Source: Devosia sediminis (lineage in GTDB: Bacteria > Pseudomonadota > Alphaproteobacteria > Rhizobiales > Devosiaceae). Taken from it: a stretch of DNA of 64,000 nt. This document shows positions 43,224 to 54,509 of this stretch, one piece after another. How positions within the stretch are numbered: position 1 is the first letter of the stretch; each line of letters starts with the position of its first letter. A program made the translations under genes and the position numbers. The stretch lies in contig NZ_JAEKMH010000001.1 of NCBI RefSeq assembly GCF_016411825.1, forward strand, positions 434,001 through 498,000, read 5' to 3'. The notes under the pieces were generated by a model. The model did not search any database, was not told the origin of the DNA, and worked only from the letters and a program-made list of their open reading frames with translations.

Positions 43224-45164
43224 ATGCGCTTTACCGATACGTTCCTGGACGAAATTCGCCAGCGCCTGCCGATCACGCAGGTGGTGGGCGAGCACGTGCT
43301 GTGGGACAAGCGCAAATCCCAGCCCGGCAAGGGCGACATGTGGGCGTGCTGCCCGTTCCATGCCGAAAAGAGTCCGAGCTTTCACGCCGACGACAGGCGC
43401 GGCATCTACCATTGCTTTGGTTGCGGCGCGAGCGGCGACCATTTCCGCTTTCTCACCGAAAAGGCCGGGATGAGCTTTCCCGAGGCGGTGGAAAAGCTCG
43501 CGGGCATGGCCGGCGTGCCGATGCCGGTCCGGGACGAGCGCACGGAAAAGCGCGAAGCGGCGCAGCGTACGCTGATCGACGTCATGGAGCTGGCGACGAA
43601 GTATTTCGAGGCGGCGCTGGCGCACAATATCGGGGCGCGGGCGCGCGGGTACCTGTTCGAGCGCGGCGTTTCGCCGGCGAGCCAGGCGCGGTTCCGGGTC
43701 GGCTTTGCGCCCGACAGCCGCAATGGGCTCAAGGAGCACCTGGCGGCCAATGGCGTCCCGGCGCAGGCCATGGTGGACACAGGTCTCGTCACCAGCCGCG
43801 ACGACGATCCGCTGACCTATGACCGTTTCCGCAACCGCGTCATGTTTCCGATCACCGATTTCCGCGGGCGCGTGATTGCCTTTGGCGGGCGGGCGATGAG
43901 CCCCGACGTGCCGGCAAAGTATCTCAACTCGCCCGAGACCGAGCTCTTTTCCAAGCGGCAGACGCTCTACAATGGCTTTACCGCCAAGACGGCGGCCCGC
44001 GAGGGCGCCAGTGTCATCGTGGTGGAAGGGTATCTCGACGTGATCGCCGCCGTGTCGGCCGGGTTCGAGGGAACGGTGGCTCCGCTCGGCACGGCGCTGA
44101 CCGAGGAGCATGTGCAACTGCTTTGGCGCATGAGCGACACGCCGATCCTCTGCTTTGACGGCGACAAGGCCGGCCTCAAGGCCGCCGAGCGGGCGGCCGA
44201 GCTGATCCTGCCCCATCTCAAACCCGGCAAGACGGTCAAGATCGCCACGCTGCCCGAGGGGCAGGACCCGGATGACCTGATCAAGGCGCAAGGCAGGGAT
44301 GCCTTTGCCGAGGTGATCGAAAAGGCCCGCAGCCTTTCCGACATGGTCTGGAGCTTTGAAACCGGCGGTCTCGTGCCGGAGGCGCCGGAAGAACGCGCGG
44401 CGCTGCAGGCTCGGCTGCGCGAACGGGCCAACGGCATCCAGGATTCCACGGTCCGCTTTCACTATCAGCAGGCGTTCGACGAAAAATTGAAGGCCTTCTT
44501 CGCGCCGTTGCGGCAGGGCGGGCGGGACAACTGGCAGCGTGGCGGCAAGCCCGCTTATGGGCAGAGCGGCGCCTATGGCTACCCGTCGCGCGGCACGCCC
44601 CGGCTCGTCGTTTCCGACACGCTGCGCAATTCGCGGCTGCTGCGCTCTGGTGTCGTGGCCGAGGCCAGCCCGCGCGAGGCGACGATCATCCTGACGCTGG
44701 TCAATCACCCGGCGCTGGTGGAAGACCTGTTCGAGCCCCTGGCGGCACTCGATTGCGAGACGCCGGTGGCGCAGAAGGTGCTGGGCGATATCCTGGCGCT
44801 GGCAGTGCGGCACCACGATATTTCAGCGGATGACATGCGCTCGGCCCTGGGCGTGCGTGGGCATGGACCGGCCCTGGCGCGGATGACCGAGACGCTGACC
44901 CGGCAGGGCGTGTGGCAGGTGGCGCCGGAGACGGCCCGCATCGATGCCGAGACCGGATTGAGTCATGCGCTGGCCTTGCATAACAAGAAAGTTCAGCTAA
45001 ATAGAGAGCTGAAAGCAGCCGAAGCCGCGCTGGGCGAAGACCCGAGCGAAGAAACCTTTGAAAGGCTGCGGGACATCAAGAACCAGATTACCACTGTCGA
45101 TGGCACAGAGGCATTGATCGAAGGATTTGGTTCGCTATCCGGACGCGCAACTCGCAGTTTCTGA
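43224..45164 (+). CDS. dnaG: DNA primase
   Basis: 646 residues. CHC2 zinc-binding domain with C43, H46, C64 and C67 (CCPFH ... HCFGCG), then the catalytic core with the Toprim motifs VVEGYLDVIA and CFDGDKAGLKAA, and a C-terminal helicase-binding domain after a Gly/Arg-rich linker (about 425-460). It makes RNA primers at the replication fork. rpoD follows 190 bp downstream, the conserved macromolecular synthesis arrangement. Confidence 0.97.
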   Translation: MRFTDTFLDEIRQRLPITQVVGEHVLWDKRKSQPGKGDMWACCPFHAEKSPSFHADDRRGIYHCFGCGASGDHFRFLTEKAGMSFPEAVEKLAGMAGVPMPVRDERTEKREAAQRTLIDVMELATKYFEAALAHNIGARARGYLFERGVSPASQARFRVGFAPDSRNGLKEHLAANGVPAQAMVDTGLVTSRDDDPLTYDRFRNRVMFPITDFRGRVIAFGGRAMSPDVPAKYLNSPETELFSKRQTLYNGFTAKTAAREGASVIVVEGYLDVIAAVSAGFEGTVAPLGTALTEEHVQLLWRMSDTPILCFDGDKAGLKAAERAAELILPHLKPGKTVKIATLPEGQDPDDLIKAQGRDAFAEVIEKARSLSDMVWSFETGGLVPEAPEERAALQARLRERANGIQDSTVRFHYQQAFDEKLKAFFAPLRQGGRDNWQRGGKPAYGQSGAYGYPSRGTPRLVVSDTLRNSRLLRSGVVAEASPREATIILTLVNHPALVEDLFEPLAALDCETPVAQKVLGDILALAVRHHDISADDMRSALGVRGHGPALARMTETLTRQGVWQVAPETARIDAETGLSHALALHNKKVQLNRELKAAEAALGEDPSEETFERLRDIKNQITTVDGTEALIEGFGSLSGRATRSF

Positions 45165-45176
45165 GAAAATTTTCTC
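45163..45176. other. Palindrome at the end of dnaG
   Basis: GAGAAAATTTTCTC, a 14-bp perfect AT-rich palindrome that overlaps the dnaG stop codon. Possibly a 3'-end structure or processing site between dnaG and rpoD. Confidence 0.4.
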
Positions 45177-45354
45177 GAGGCTAGCGACGATGCGCGATTT
45201 TGCGTTGTGGCGAATCAGCTACAGCGCGAAACAGGGAGCGAACCTTTCGTCCGGTGCGTTAACGCTCCGGTGAGCGCTCCTTTACCTTGTCTTGAGTTGT
45301 CACCACCTAAGACACAACCGGGATCACTCGCCCATGGGTCCCGAGGAGTACCAG

Positions 45355-47412
<2,058 letters not shown>

Positions 47413-47421
47413 GAGGCGACG

Positions 47422-47625
47422 ATGCAGGTCAAGATCATCGTCCATGAAGCGGAAGAGGGTGGGTATTGGGCCGAAGTGCCTGCCATTCCCGGTTGCGTCA
47501 GTCAGGGCGAAACCCTCGAAGAACTTGACGAGAATATCCGGGAGGCCATCGTCGGATGCCTTTCGGTCGACCTCGTCGATCCGGTGACGGAAGGTTTTGA
47601 ACGGACGCTGGACATCGCTATATGA
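47422..47625 (+). CDS. hicB: HicB-family antitoxin (short form)
   Basis: 67 residues: MQVKIIVHEAEEGGYWAEVP, IPGCVSQGETLEELDENIREAI is the HicB fold that covers the HicA active site. The C-terminal DNA-binding domain of long HicB proteins is missing, as in the short rhizobial type. It starts 10 bp after rpoD and its stop overlaps the hicA start in an ATGA junction. Because hicA is frameshifted, it may be an orphan antitoxin. Confidence 0.88.
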   Translation: MQVKIIVHEAEEGGYWAEVPAIPGCVSQGETLEELDENIREAIVGCLSVDLVDPVTEGFERTLDIAI

Positions 47626-47829
47626 AGTCAATTTCCGGCCGCGAGTTCGCCCGTATGATCGAACGTCGCGGCTGGAACCTGCTTCGGATCAACGGCAGCC
47701 ACCATCTATGGAAAGGCAGGAAACTCTGCTCGGATTTCGCTGCCAGTACACGGCAATACGCCGCTCAAAGCAGGGCTATTGAGGCATTTGGCAAAGCTGG
47801 CCGACATTCCCGAGGACGAGTTACGGTGA
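47622..47829 (+). pseudogene. hicA: hicA toxin, frameshifted
   Basis: The first 29 codons give a HicA start (MKSISGREFARMIERRGW, RINGSHH with the catalytic His). After the CAC CAT codons the frame is lost: continuing in the next frame gives the rest of HicA, IYGKAGNSARISLPVHGN and PLKAGLLRHLAKLADIPEDE, ending in TGA at 47827-47829. A net +1 (or -2) change near 47700-47706 separates the parts. In the original frame translation runs on into the DUF2442 gene. It is a broken toxin or a base-call error. Confidence 0.85.
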
Positions 47830-48113
47830 GCACTCTCAAACTCACCTCGCTGCGGACCGCCATTCCCTTCAAGCTGGTAGTGGCGTTTTCGGATGGCACC
47901 TGGGGGACGTTCAACGCGGCCCCCATGCTGGCCGAGCGCGGCGAGGGGACGGAGCCGCTGCGCGACCGGGCCTACTTCGCCAAGGTCGAGCTGGTCAACG
48001 GCAAGCCGATCTGGCCGAACTATTTTGACATCTCCCCGCTTTGGCTGCAGGAGGAGATGGACAGACGCGGCGAGCTGGAAAGACCCCGGCCGGCCAGGAA
48101 CACGAGACGCTAG
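47826..48113 (+). CDS. DUF2442-domain protein
   Basis: 95 residues from a GTG at 47826 that overlaps the stop of the reconstructed hicA (GTGA). LTSLRTAIPFKLVVAFSDGTWG and EPLRDRAYFAKVELVNGKPIWPN with DISPLWLQEEM match DUF2442, a small family often encoded beside toxin-antitoxin genes. Because of the hicA frameshift the open frame extends upstream to 47622; I do not think the longer protein is real. Confidence 0.8.
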   Translation: MSTLKLTSLRTAIPFKLVVAFSDGTWGTFNAAPMLAERGEGTEPLRDRAYFAKVELVNGKPIWPNYFDISPLWLQEEMDRRGELERPRPARNTRR

Positions 48114-48123
48114 GGAGACCCAC

Positions 48124-48414
48124 ATGTCGTTCTTCAAGAAGCTCTTCGGGGGCGGGTCGGCCAGCGCCGAACCGGCCGGCGACAAGGTGCTGGGCGAGGA
48201 GACCTACAAGGGCTTCCTGATCAAGGCCATCGAGATGAAGGCGGGCAGTGAATTGCAGCTTGCCGGCCTTATCGAGAAGGAAGTCGGCGGCGAGCTCAAG
48301 ACCTATCGCTATATCCGCGCCGAGCGGATGGCCTCGCGTGACGAGCTCGCGGCGCTGGCCCTGGTCAAAGGCCGCCAGATCATCGACGAGCAGGGCGAGC
48401 AGATTTTCCGCTAG
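48124..48414 (+). CDS. HlyU-family protein
   Basis: 96 residues: MSFFKKLFGGG, EETYKGFLIKAIEMKAGSE and VKGRQIIDEQGEQIF match the HlyU domain (PF10115 by recall), named after a Vibrio haemolysin regulator but in alphaproteobacteria of unknown role. AGGGAG precedes the ATG. It lies 10 bp after the DUF2442 gene. Confidence 0.85.
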   Translation: MSFFKKLFGGGSASAEPAGDKVLGEETYKGFLIKAIEMKAGSELQLAGLIEKEVGGELKTYRYIRAERMASRDELAALALVKGRQIIDEQGEQIFR

Positions 48415-48439
48415 CCGCTTTTCGCCATTCCACTGACGA

Positions 48440-48463
48440 CCGCGAGCCATCGGCTCGCGGTTT
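48440..48463 (+). terminator. Terminator after the HlyU gene
   Basis: Perfect 9-bp stem CCGCGAGCC-ATC-GGCTCGCGG followed by TTTCC. Confidence 0.8.
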
Positions 48464-48484
48464 CCTGTTTGAAAGGAGCCAGAA

Positions 48485-48706
48485 ATGGCCAAGAAACCCA
48501 CCGCGCGCACCGAATTCGTGATGTTCGACATCGTCTATGAAGACGGGTCGCAGCGCTCCAACCGCAAGGTCGATGCCAGCCTGCTGGGCGGCCTCGACGG
48601 CGATGAGCCGGCCCGCGCTGCCATCATGGAGCAGGATCGCGCCATTTCCGAAAAGTCCGGTCAGCCGCCGCTGGCCATCAAGTCGATCAAGCGCAGCGGC
48701 AAGTGA
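48485..48706 (+). CDS. Conserved hypothetical protein
   Basis: 73 residues, soluble, with VMFDIVYEDGSQRSNRKVD as a beta hairpin and DEPARAAIMEQDRAISEKSG as a helix. GAAAGGAG upstream of the ATG is a strong ribosome site. No family name recalled. It ends 1 bp before the convergent beta-propeller gene. Confidence 0.75.
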   Translation: MAKKPTARTEFVMFDIVYEDGSQRSNRKVDASLLGGLDGDEPARAAIMEQDRAISEKSGQPPLAIKSIKRSGK

Positions 48707-48707
48707 A

Positions 48708-49340
48708 CTAGCTGAGCGGGCGGCGGATGGCGCGCAGCTTGCCACTGCTGCCACCGCCGCAGAAGAAGCGATCGCCGCCATCGCTTTCGAGGCCTGAAAC
48801 ACCCATGCCTTCGGGCATTTCGAGCACATCCAGGACGTCGCCCGTCGCTGGATCGATGTGGCGGATGTCGCTGCGGTCGTCCTGCCAAGTGCCGTGCCAG
48901 AGTTCACCATCGACCCAGGTGACGCCGGTAACGAAGCGCGTGGTTTCGATGGACCGGATGACCGCGCCGGTTTCCGGGTCGACCTGATGGATGCGGCGGG
49001 CGCGATAGTCGCCGACCCAAAGGGAGCCCTCCGCCCAGGCAAGGCCAGTTGCCCCTTCGCCTGGCACCGGGATGGAAGCAAGCACTTCGCCCGTGTCCGG
49101 ATCCAGCCGGTTGATCCGGTCTTCCCCGATCTGGAACAGATGCTGGCCGTCAAAGGCGGTGCCGGCATAGGCGGGCGTATCGAAACTGCGCGTCGTCTGG
49201 CCAGTGGCCGGGTCCAAGGCATTGAGCCGATCTCCAGACGCAAACCAGACATTGCTGCCGTTAAAGGTCACGCCATGGATATTGTCGGCGCCCGGAAAGG
49301 GGCCGTATTCCGCGACGATTTCGGCGGTTGATCGTTTCAT
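48708..49340 (-). CDS. Cytoplasmic beta-propeller protein (Vgb/glutamine cyclotransferase-like)
   Basis: 210 residues made of repeated DPxTGxVxxSI blade motifs: LNALDPATGQTTRS, INRLDPDTGEVLAS, IHQVDPETGAVIRS and IRHIDPATGDVLDV, about 45 residues apart. It has no signal peptide, and the blades resemble the streptogramin lyase/glutaminyl cyclase propellers without the known catalytic residues. AAGGAGG precedes the start. It lies 26 bp after the HTH regulator gene on the same strand, so both form an operon. Confidence 0.8.
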   Translation of the reverse strand: MKRSTAEIVAEYGPFPGADNIHGVTFNGSNVWFASGDRLNALDPATGQTTRSFDTPAYAGTAFDGQHLFQIGEDRINRLDPDTGEVLASIPVPGEGATGLAWAEGSLWVGDYRARRIHQVDPETGAVIRSIETTRFVTGVTWVDGELWHGTWQDDRSDIRHIDPATGDVLDVLEMPEGMGVSGLESDGGDRFFCGGGSSGKLRAIRRPLS

Positions 49341-49366
49341 GACAGATCCTCCTTGATCCCTTCAGT

Positions 49367-50584
49367 CTAGCTGCCGGGCAGGGGGCCAGGGAGTAACAAC
49401 AATGTCGGGAAGCCAGGCATGGGCGGGGTGATCCAGCGACGGGCCGGACCCTTGCCGAAGCTCTCGACCTTGCCGCGCGCCGAAAGGTCGTCGAGAGCCC
49501 GCTGCACGGTTCGGGCGCTGGTGTCCAGCACCAGGGCCAAAGCCGAACTCGACCAGGCTTCGCCGTCGGCCAGGAGAGCGAGGAGATCGGCGTGCCGGTC
49601 TTCCACCGGTGGAGAGAGGACGACGACATCAAGCTGATCGGCCACCAGCACGAAACCTTCGGGCGTAGCCTCGATCCCCGCCATGTCGCCCAGAAGGGCC
49701 CGCAGTCGGCCGATCTCGACCCTGAGGCGGGCCCGGTGGGATTCGTCCACGAAGCGGGCGCCGAAGGCGCGGGCCAACAGCGTGTCGCGCGTCTCGGGGG
49801 CGGGCCAGGCTTCGCCCAGGGCGCGCAGCAGTGCGAACAGCACCGGCCGGCTGGAGAAGGACACACTTGTTCCGGCATGCCGGACAAGATTGCGGCAGGC
49901 GTCGATGACCAGCGCGGGCGACGCCAACACCGCCTCGATGCCGTCGACATCGAGACGCTCAATGATGCCGTTGCGGCGCAGCAGGGCGGATTGTCCCTCC
50001 AGCCTCGCTGATGCCGCGTCGACCTCCGCGACCAGCCCGGCCAGCCCGGATGCCGTTGCCGCAATCCGTGCCTCGGCCAGGGCAGTGCGGGCCTCGCGCG
50101 GCCTTAGCCGGCGCATGGCGATGCCCGCACGGAGCAGGGCGCGCGCCGCGGTGAGCGCCGGACGAAGGGCGCGGTCGGGATGGCCATCGAGCAGTTCTTC
50201 GGCTGTGTCGGCATGGCCGAGGAGCAGCGCGCGGCGCGCATCGATGTGGAGGGCGTGGGCGGCATTGGTCGGATCGCCGCGACGCATCAGGGTTTCGCGG
50301 ATGCCGCGCAGGCGGCCTTGGGGCCAATTGAGATCACGAGAGACGAGAGCGATCTCGATTTCGGCGAGCTGGCAGCGGGCACGGGAGAGGGCTTCACTGG
50401 GCGCGAACTGACGGGTGGCAGCCTTGAGCAGGGCCCGCGCCTTGGGCAGGTCGCCCAGTTGCGCCATGGCAATGCCGCGCAAAGCGAGCGCCGCGCCATC
50501 CTCGCGCAGCGCCACGCGCTTGAGGGCGCCCAACACGTCGCCCCGCGCCAGGGCGTGACCGGCGGCTGATATCACGGCGTCCAT
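49367..50584 (-). CDS. TPR/winged-helix regulator-like protein
   Basis: 405 residues. The N-terminal ~230 residues are Ala/Leu-rich paired helices like TPR repeats (DAVISAAGHALARGDVLGAL, GIAMAQLGDLPKARALLKAA). The C-terminal part resembles a two-lobed DNA-binding region: RLRVEIGRLRALLGDMAGIEATPEGFVL, as in SARP/LuxR-like regulators, and a final winged helix (SSALALVLDTSARTVQRALDDLSARGKVE). No receiver domain. It is followed by the beta-propeller gene and is divergent from the SRPBCC remnant, likely its original target. ATG 50584 chosen over in-frame upstream codons. Confidence 0.78.
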   Translation of the reverse strand: MDAVISAAGHALARGDVLGALKRVALREDGAALALRGIAMAQLGDLPKARALLKAATRQFAPSEALSRARCQLAEIEIALVSRDLNWPQGRLRGIRETLMRRGDPTNAAHALHIDARRALLLGHADTAEELLDGHPDRALRPALTAARALLRAGIAMRRLRPREARTALAEARIAATASGLAGLVAEVDAASARLEGQSALLRRNGIIERLDVDGIEAVLASPALVIDACRNLVRHAGTSVSFSSRPVLFALLRALGEAWPAPETRDTLLARAFGARFVDESHRARLRVEIGRLRALLGDMAGIEATPEGFVLVADQLDVVVLSPPVEDRHADLLALLADGEAWSSSALALVLDTSARTVQRALDDLSARGKVESFGKGPARRWITPPMPGFPTLLLLPGPLPGS

Positions 50585-50702
50585 GTCAGTCCAGGCAATC
50601 GCGACACTCTTGTCACTCCCGGTCCCCGCGCCAACGGGCCTAGCGTTCTTACCAACCGCAGTTGCGGCCCATGGATACGAACGGACAACCAGGAGATATG
50701 CA

Positions 50703-50852
50703 ATGCCCGATATCGTCCACAGAGTTGGAATCAAGACAGAGAGCCCGGTCACGACCTATGACGCGCTGGCCGGGTGGTGGACCGAGCAGGTCAGCGGGGA
50801 TGGCAAGCACGAGACCTTCCCGCACGACGCCAAGATCGACAACTGGAACTGA
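50703..50852 (+). pseudogene. SRPBCC/AHSA1-family remnant with internal deletions
   Basis: 49 codons, ATG to stop, that carry the two ends of an AHSA1-type protein of about 145 residues: the start MPDIVHRVGIK, the block LAGWWTEQVSGDGK that normally lies after residue 25, and the last residues KIDNWN. Some ten residues before LAGWW and about a hundred after GDGK are missing, while the frame is kept. The hydrophobic cavity of the family cannot form. AGGAG precedes the ATG. It may still be expressed. Confidence 0.72.
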
Positions 50853-50863
50853 TGGAGGACGTC

Positions 50864-51019
50864 ATGATCCCCACCAGTTACCTTACGCGAGACAGCTACA
50901 GGCGCGCCTTTGAGGACAGGGACGAGCTGCCGCCGCGCCGCAAAGCGCTCTGGCTCAGGGCGGTGTGGCGCGGCGGCATGTGCCTGCTAAAGCAGGCGTG
51001 CAGGTCGGTCTTCCGCTAG
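50864..51019 (+). CDS. Small basic protein
   Basis: 51 residues: [20 protein letters not shown] then a basic C-terminal helix ([27 protein letters not shown]). GGAGG five bases before the ATG at 50864, 11 bp after the SRPBCC remnant. Its stop is interlocked with that of the LLM gene. Coding status is plausible but not certain. Confidence 0.5.
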   Translation: MIPTSYLTRDSYRRAFEDRDELPPRRKALWLRAVWRGGMCLLKQACRSVFR

Positions 51020-52053
51020 CCGAGTGCCTTGTCCACGGCTGGCTTGACGACGGTGCCATAGAGTTCGATGGCCTTCATGACCTTGTCGTGGGGCAGGGTG
51101 CCGACGCTCAGTTGCAGGCCGAAGCGGTCGTGGCCGAACCATTCGTGCTGCATCAGGATCTTGTCGATCACCTCCTGCGGTGAGCCCATATAGTAGGCCC
51201 CTTCGGACGTGGTGCCGGCCTCGAACTGCGCGCGCGTAGTGGGTGGCCAGCCACGCTCGGCCCCGATCTTGCTCATGACGGCGCTGTGGGCCGGGAAGGC
51301 GATGTCGCGGGCGGCCTGACTATCTTCGGCAATGAAGCCATGCCCGGAGACCCCCAGCTTGAGTTTGGATGCATCATGGCCGGCCTTGGCGCCGGTCTGG
51401 CGGTAGAGCTCAGTCAGCGGCTGGAACTGGCGCGGGCGGCCGCCGATGATGGCGATCATCAGGGGCAGGCCGTAATAGGCGGCGCGGGCCACCGAATTGG
51501 GGGTGCCGCCGACCGCGATCCAGAGCGGCAGTGGATCCTGGAGCGGCTTGGGAAAGATCTCGAGGCCCGGAATGGGTTTGGTGTGCGTGCTCCCTGGCCA
51601 TGCGACTTTGCCGCCCTGCCGGATGTTGAGCAGCATTTCCAACTTTTCCTCGAACAGGTCGTCATAGTCGTCGAGGTCGAGGCCGAAGAGCGGGAAGCTT
51701 TCGATGAAGGAGCCACGACCGGCCATGATCTCGGCCCGGCCATTGCTGATGAGGTCCAGCGTCGCGAATTGCTGCCAGACGCGCACCGGGTCCTCGGAAC
51801 TGAGCACGGTAACGGCGGTGGACAGGCGGATGGACTTGGTCCGCGCGGCGGCGGCGGCAAGAATAGTCACCGGGGCCGACGCGACGTAGTCGGCGCGGTG
51901 GTGCTCGCCCAGACCATAGAAGGCGAGGCCAAGCTGGTCGGCAAGCTCGATTTCCTCGATCAGGTCAGCAAGCCGTTCCGCCGGTAATTGGGTCCGGTTG
52001 CCGTTGAGCGGGTCGGGGGTGTTTTCCGCGAACGAATAGAGGCCAAGTTCCAT
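51016..52053 (-). CDS. LLM-class flavin-dependent oxidoreductase
   Basis: 345 residues of the luciferase-like monooxygenase family. [81 protein letters not shown] and [21 protein letters not shown] are standard. The FMN-binding TIM barrel is complete. Substrate unknown. AAGGAGTG upstream of the ATG at 52053. Confidence 0.92.
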   Translation of the reverse strand: MELGLYSFAENTPDPLNGNRTQLPAERLADLIEEIELADQLGLAFYGLGEHHRADYVASAPVTILAAAAARTKSIRLSTAVTVLSSEDPVRVWQQFATLDLISNGRAEIMAGRGSFIESFPLFGLDLDDYDDLFEEKLEMLLNIRQGGKVAWPGSTHTKPIPGLEIFPKPLQDPLPLWIAVGGTPNSVARAAYYGLPLMIAIIGGRPRQFQPLTELYRQTGAKAGHDASKLKLGVSGHGFIAEDSQAARDIAFPAHSAVMSKIGAERGWPPTTRAQFEAGTTSEGAYYMGSPQEVIDKILMQHEWFGHDRFGLQLSVGTLPHDKVMKAIELYGTVVKPAVDKALG

Positions 52054-52135
52054 GATGTCACTCCTTGCATCCCATTTGGCGGGGCAAGGCGGTGGGTTCA
52101 AGAACGCACATGGCTGTTCCTGTCATTCGAAGACC

Positions 52136-52738
52136 TCAGGCCAGCATGTCCGGGGGTGAGCGCGGGTCGTAACGGCCGGGTTCGTTGCGCTTGGAGGCGC
52201 GGTAGAAGGGCAATATCAGGCCCGCGCCGGCGACGCAGACCAGCAGGGCCTGGGCCTGCCCGGTCATCAGGAAGATGACGATGGGCGTGCCGATGAAGAA
52301 GATCGCGCCGATGGCGAGAGCGACCTTGAGAAAGGTGCCGCGGCCTGACGTGTATCCAGTGGTAAAGGCGATGTTGGCCGCGGCACCGCTCTCGATCAGG
52401 CGTTCATGCAGGTCGGCCTTGAAGCGGTAGTAATGCTGGGTCTGGTCGGCATCGACATTGCCCCAGGCCGTGGTGTTGAGGATCCGCATGGTGAGGCCAT
52501 TGAAGAAGCGGATGGTCATCTGCGCCATTTCGGCAGATTTGTGCACCGGGTTCATGGCCAGGTTGATTTCAACGATATCGGTATAGGGGCGGAACGTGAT
52601 CCGCCCGTCTCGCGTAAAGCGCAGGCCATTCGCCTCGGCCGTGATGCCTTGGTCCGACATGTGCAGCACGACCCGCCCCCAGGCGATATAGAGCGGGTGG
52701 CCGATCGCGGGTTGGTCGATGGCTGCGTCGTCCGGCAT
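52136..52738 (-). CDS. Hypothetical membrane protein
   Basis: 200 residues. The first ~140 residues form a soluble beta-rich domain (YIAWGRVVLHMSDQGITAEANGLRF, ITFRPYTDIVEINLAM) resembling a PH-like fold; two membrane helices follow at about 146-165 and 170-186. The domain-then-hairpin layout suggests a peripheral inner-membrane protein. No name recognised. GAGGG upstream of the ATG at 52738. Confidence 0.72.
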   Translation of the reverse strand: MPDDAAIDQPAIGHPLYIAWGRVVLHMSDQGITAEANGLRFTRDGRITFRPYTDIVEINLAMNPVHKSAEMAQMTIRFFNGLTMRILNTTAWGNVDADQTQHYYRFKADLHERLIESGAAANIAFTTGYTSGRGTFLKVALAIGAIFFIGTPIVIFLMTGQAQALLVCVAGAGLILPFYRASKRNEPGRYDPRSPPDMLA

Positions 52739-52807
52739 GGAAGATGCCCTCGGGTTCGAGGGCAATCCAAGCAGAAGGCGACGCCGCCGTCACGCGACTT
52801 GTTGAGC

Positions 52808-54502
52808 TCAGGCGGCCTGACGGCCGCGCGCTGCACCGGCAGGATCGAGACGAAAAACCCGGACGGCGGCGTCCAGCGTGGCGGCCTGTTCCTGCGCCTG
52901 CGCCACGGCGGCATTGGTCTCCTCGACCAGAGCTGCATTGTGCTGGGTGATCTCGTCGATCCGCCGCACTGCCCCCTCGACCTCTGCAATGGCCATGTTC
53001 TGGTCGGCCGCGGCCTCGGCAATGCCCTGCATCAGCTCATTGCTGGTCCGCGCGGCATCGGCGATCTGGATGAGGGTCGCAGCGGCGCGACCGACCAGCT
53101 GGTTGCCCTCGCTGACCTGGCTCGTCGCCTGCTCAATCAGGCCCTTGATCTCGGATGAGGCTTCCGCGGCCGATTGCGCGAGGCGACGCACTTCAACCGC
53201 GACCACGGCAAAACCCTTGCCCGCTTCGCCGGCGCGCGCGGCTTCCACCGAGGCATTGAGGGCAAGGAGGTTGGTCTGGAAGGCGATATCGTCGATGAGG
53301 GTGATGATGCCGGCGATCTGCTGGCTGGAGCGGCCAATGCGGTCCATGGCGCCGGTGGCCTCGGCCATGACGGCGCTGCCGGTCTCGGCGGTCGCCACGA
53401 CATTGGCCGTGGCCGAACTGGCTTTGCCGGCGCGGTCGGCATTGGTACGCACGGTGCCCGCCAGCGCTTCGATGCTGTCGGTGGTGTGGCGCACGGTCGA
53501 GGCCTGACGGCTGGTGCGCTGCGACAAATCCTCGGCGCCGCTGAGAAGATCGGCGGTGGCTTGAGAGAGCGTGCCGGACGCTGTGCGGATGGTTTCGACC
53601 ACCTCGGTGAGCCGATCGGCAACGGCATTGGTGTCCTCGCTCAGGCGGGCGAAGGCGCCGCGATAGGTGCCGTGCATCCGCCGGGTCAGATCCTGTGCCG
53701 ATAGAGCCGACATGATTGCCGACGTATCGCGCACGCCGCCCTCGATGTTTTCCACCAGGGTGTTGATGGACCGGGCCAGTTCATTGAGGTCGCCTTCGGC
53801 GAAATCCACCGGCACGCGGCGGCTGAAATCGCCATCGAGCGCGGCAGTGACGACGGTGCCGAACTGTTCGCGCAGTTCGCTCAGCGTGCGGTGGCGTTCT
53901 TCGAGGCGGAGCACCTCGCTTTCCTCGACTTCGCGGGCAAGGCTCCGCGCCTGCTCGGCATGGGCCTCGGCCTCGGCGGCACTGTCGCGGGCGATATTGA
54001 GCAGGCGGAAGGTGTTGTGCATCAGCCAGATGAGGCCGCCCGCTTCGAGGAGCAGGATGACAGCATGCAGGGCGATGCGGATGAAGCCGCTGTCGCCGTA
54101 GAAGACGAGGCCCGGCACCAGCATGCCGAAGACCAGATGATGCACCGCCACGACCGCGGTGCCGATCAGGATGACGCGTACGTCGTAGAGCAGGGCGCTG
54201 AGGGCTAGGGCGGCGAAGAAGGCCATGTGCAGGTCGGTCTGCCAGGGCGTGCCATCGGCAGCGGCGATGACGGCGGCGATCTGGCCCATCAGCACGGTGA
54301 TCGCGAGATAGCGGTAGGCCGGTGTGGCGCGCATGGTGAAGTAGCCGGCAACGAGGGCGGCGATGCCGGCCAGGGCGATGATGGCCGGGGTATCGATGGA
54401 GCCCTGGACTGCCCAGTCGACAGCGACAGCCGCGAGGCCGGCCACGACGGCAAGGGCGAAGACCACGTTGGTGGCCAGGGCGCGGATATGGGAGAGCGTC
54501 AT
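52808..54502 (-). CDS. Methyl-accepting chemotaxis protein without periplasmic domain
   Basis: 564 residues. Five to six tightly packed membrane helices (about 8-185) replace the usual ligand-binding domain, like a MASE-type sensor. Then a HAMP-like segment with two copies ([51 protein letters not shown]) and the signalling hairpin with [33 protein letters not shown] split around the tip. No NWETF-type CheR tail. It sits 7 bp after a small exported protein gene, so both are one operon; the small protein could be its sensing partner. Confidence 0.93.
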   Translation of the reverse strand: MTLSHIRALATNVVFALAVVAGLAAVAVDWAVQGSIDTPAIIALAGIAALVAGYFTMRATPAYRYLAITVLMGQIAAVIAAADGTPWQTDLHMAFFAALALSALLYDVRVILIGTAVVAVHHLVFGMLVPGLVFYGDSGFIRIALHAVILLLEAGGLIWLMHNTFRLLNIARDSAAEAEAHAEQARSLAREVEESEVLRLEERHRTLSELREQFGTVVTAALDGDFSRRVPVDFAEGDLNELARSINTLVENIEGGVRDTSAIMSALSAQDLTRRMHGTYRGAFARLSEDTNAVADRLTEVVETIRTASGTLSQATADLLSGAEDLSQRTSRQASTVRHTTDSIEALAGTVRTNADRAGKASSATANVVATAETGSAVMAEATGAMDRIGRSSQQIAGIITLIDDIAFQTNLLALNASVEAARAGEAGKGFAVVAVEVRRLAQSAAEASSEIKGLIEQATSQVSEGNQLVGRAAATLIQIADAARTSNELMQGIAEAAADQNMAIAEVEGAVRRIDEITQHNAALVEETNAAVAQAQEQAATLDAAVRVFRLDPAGAARGRQAA

Positions 54503-54509
54503 AGTGGTC

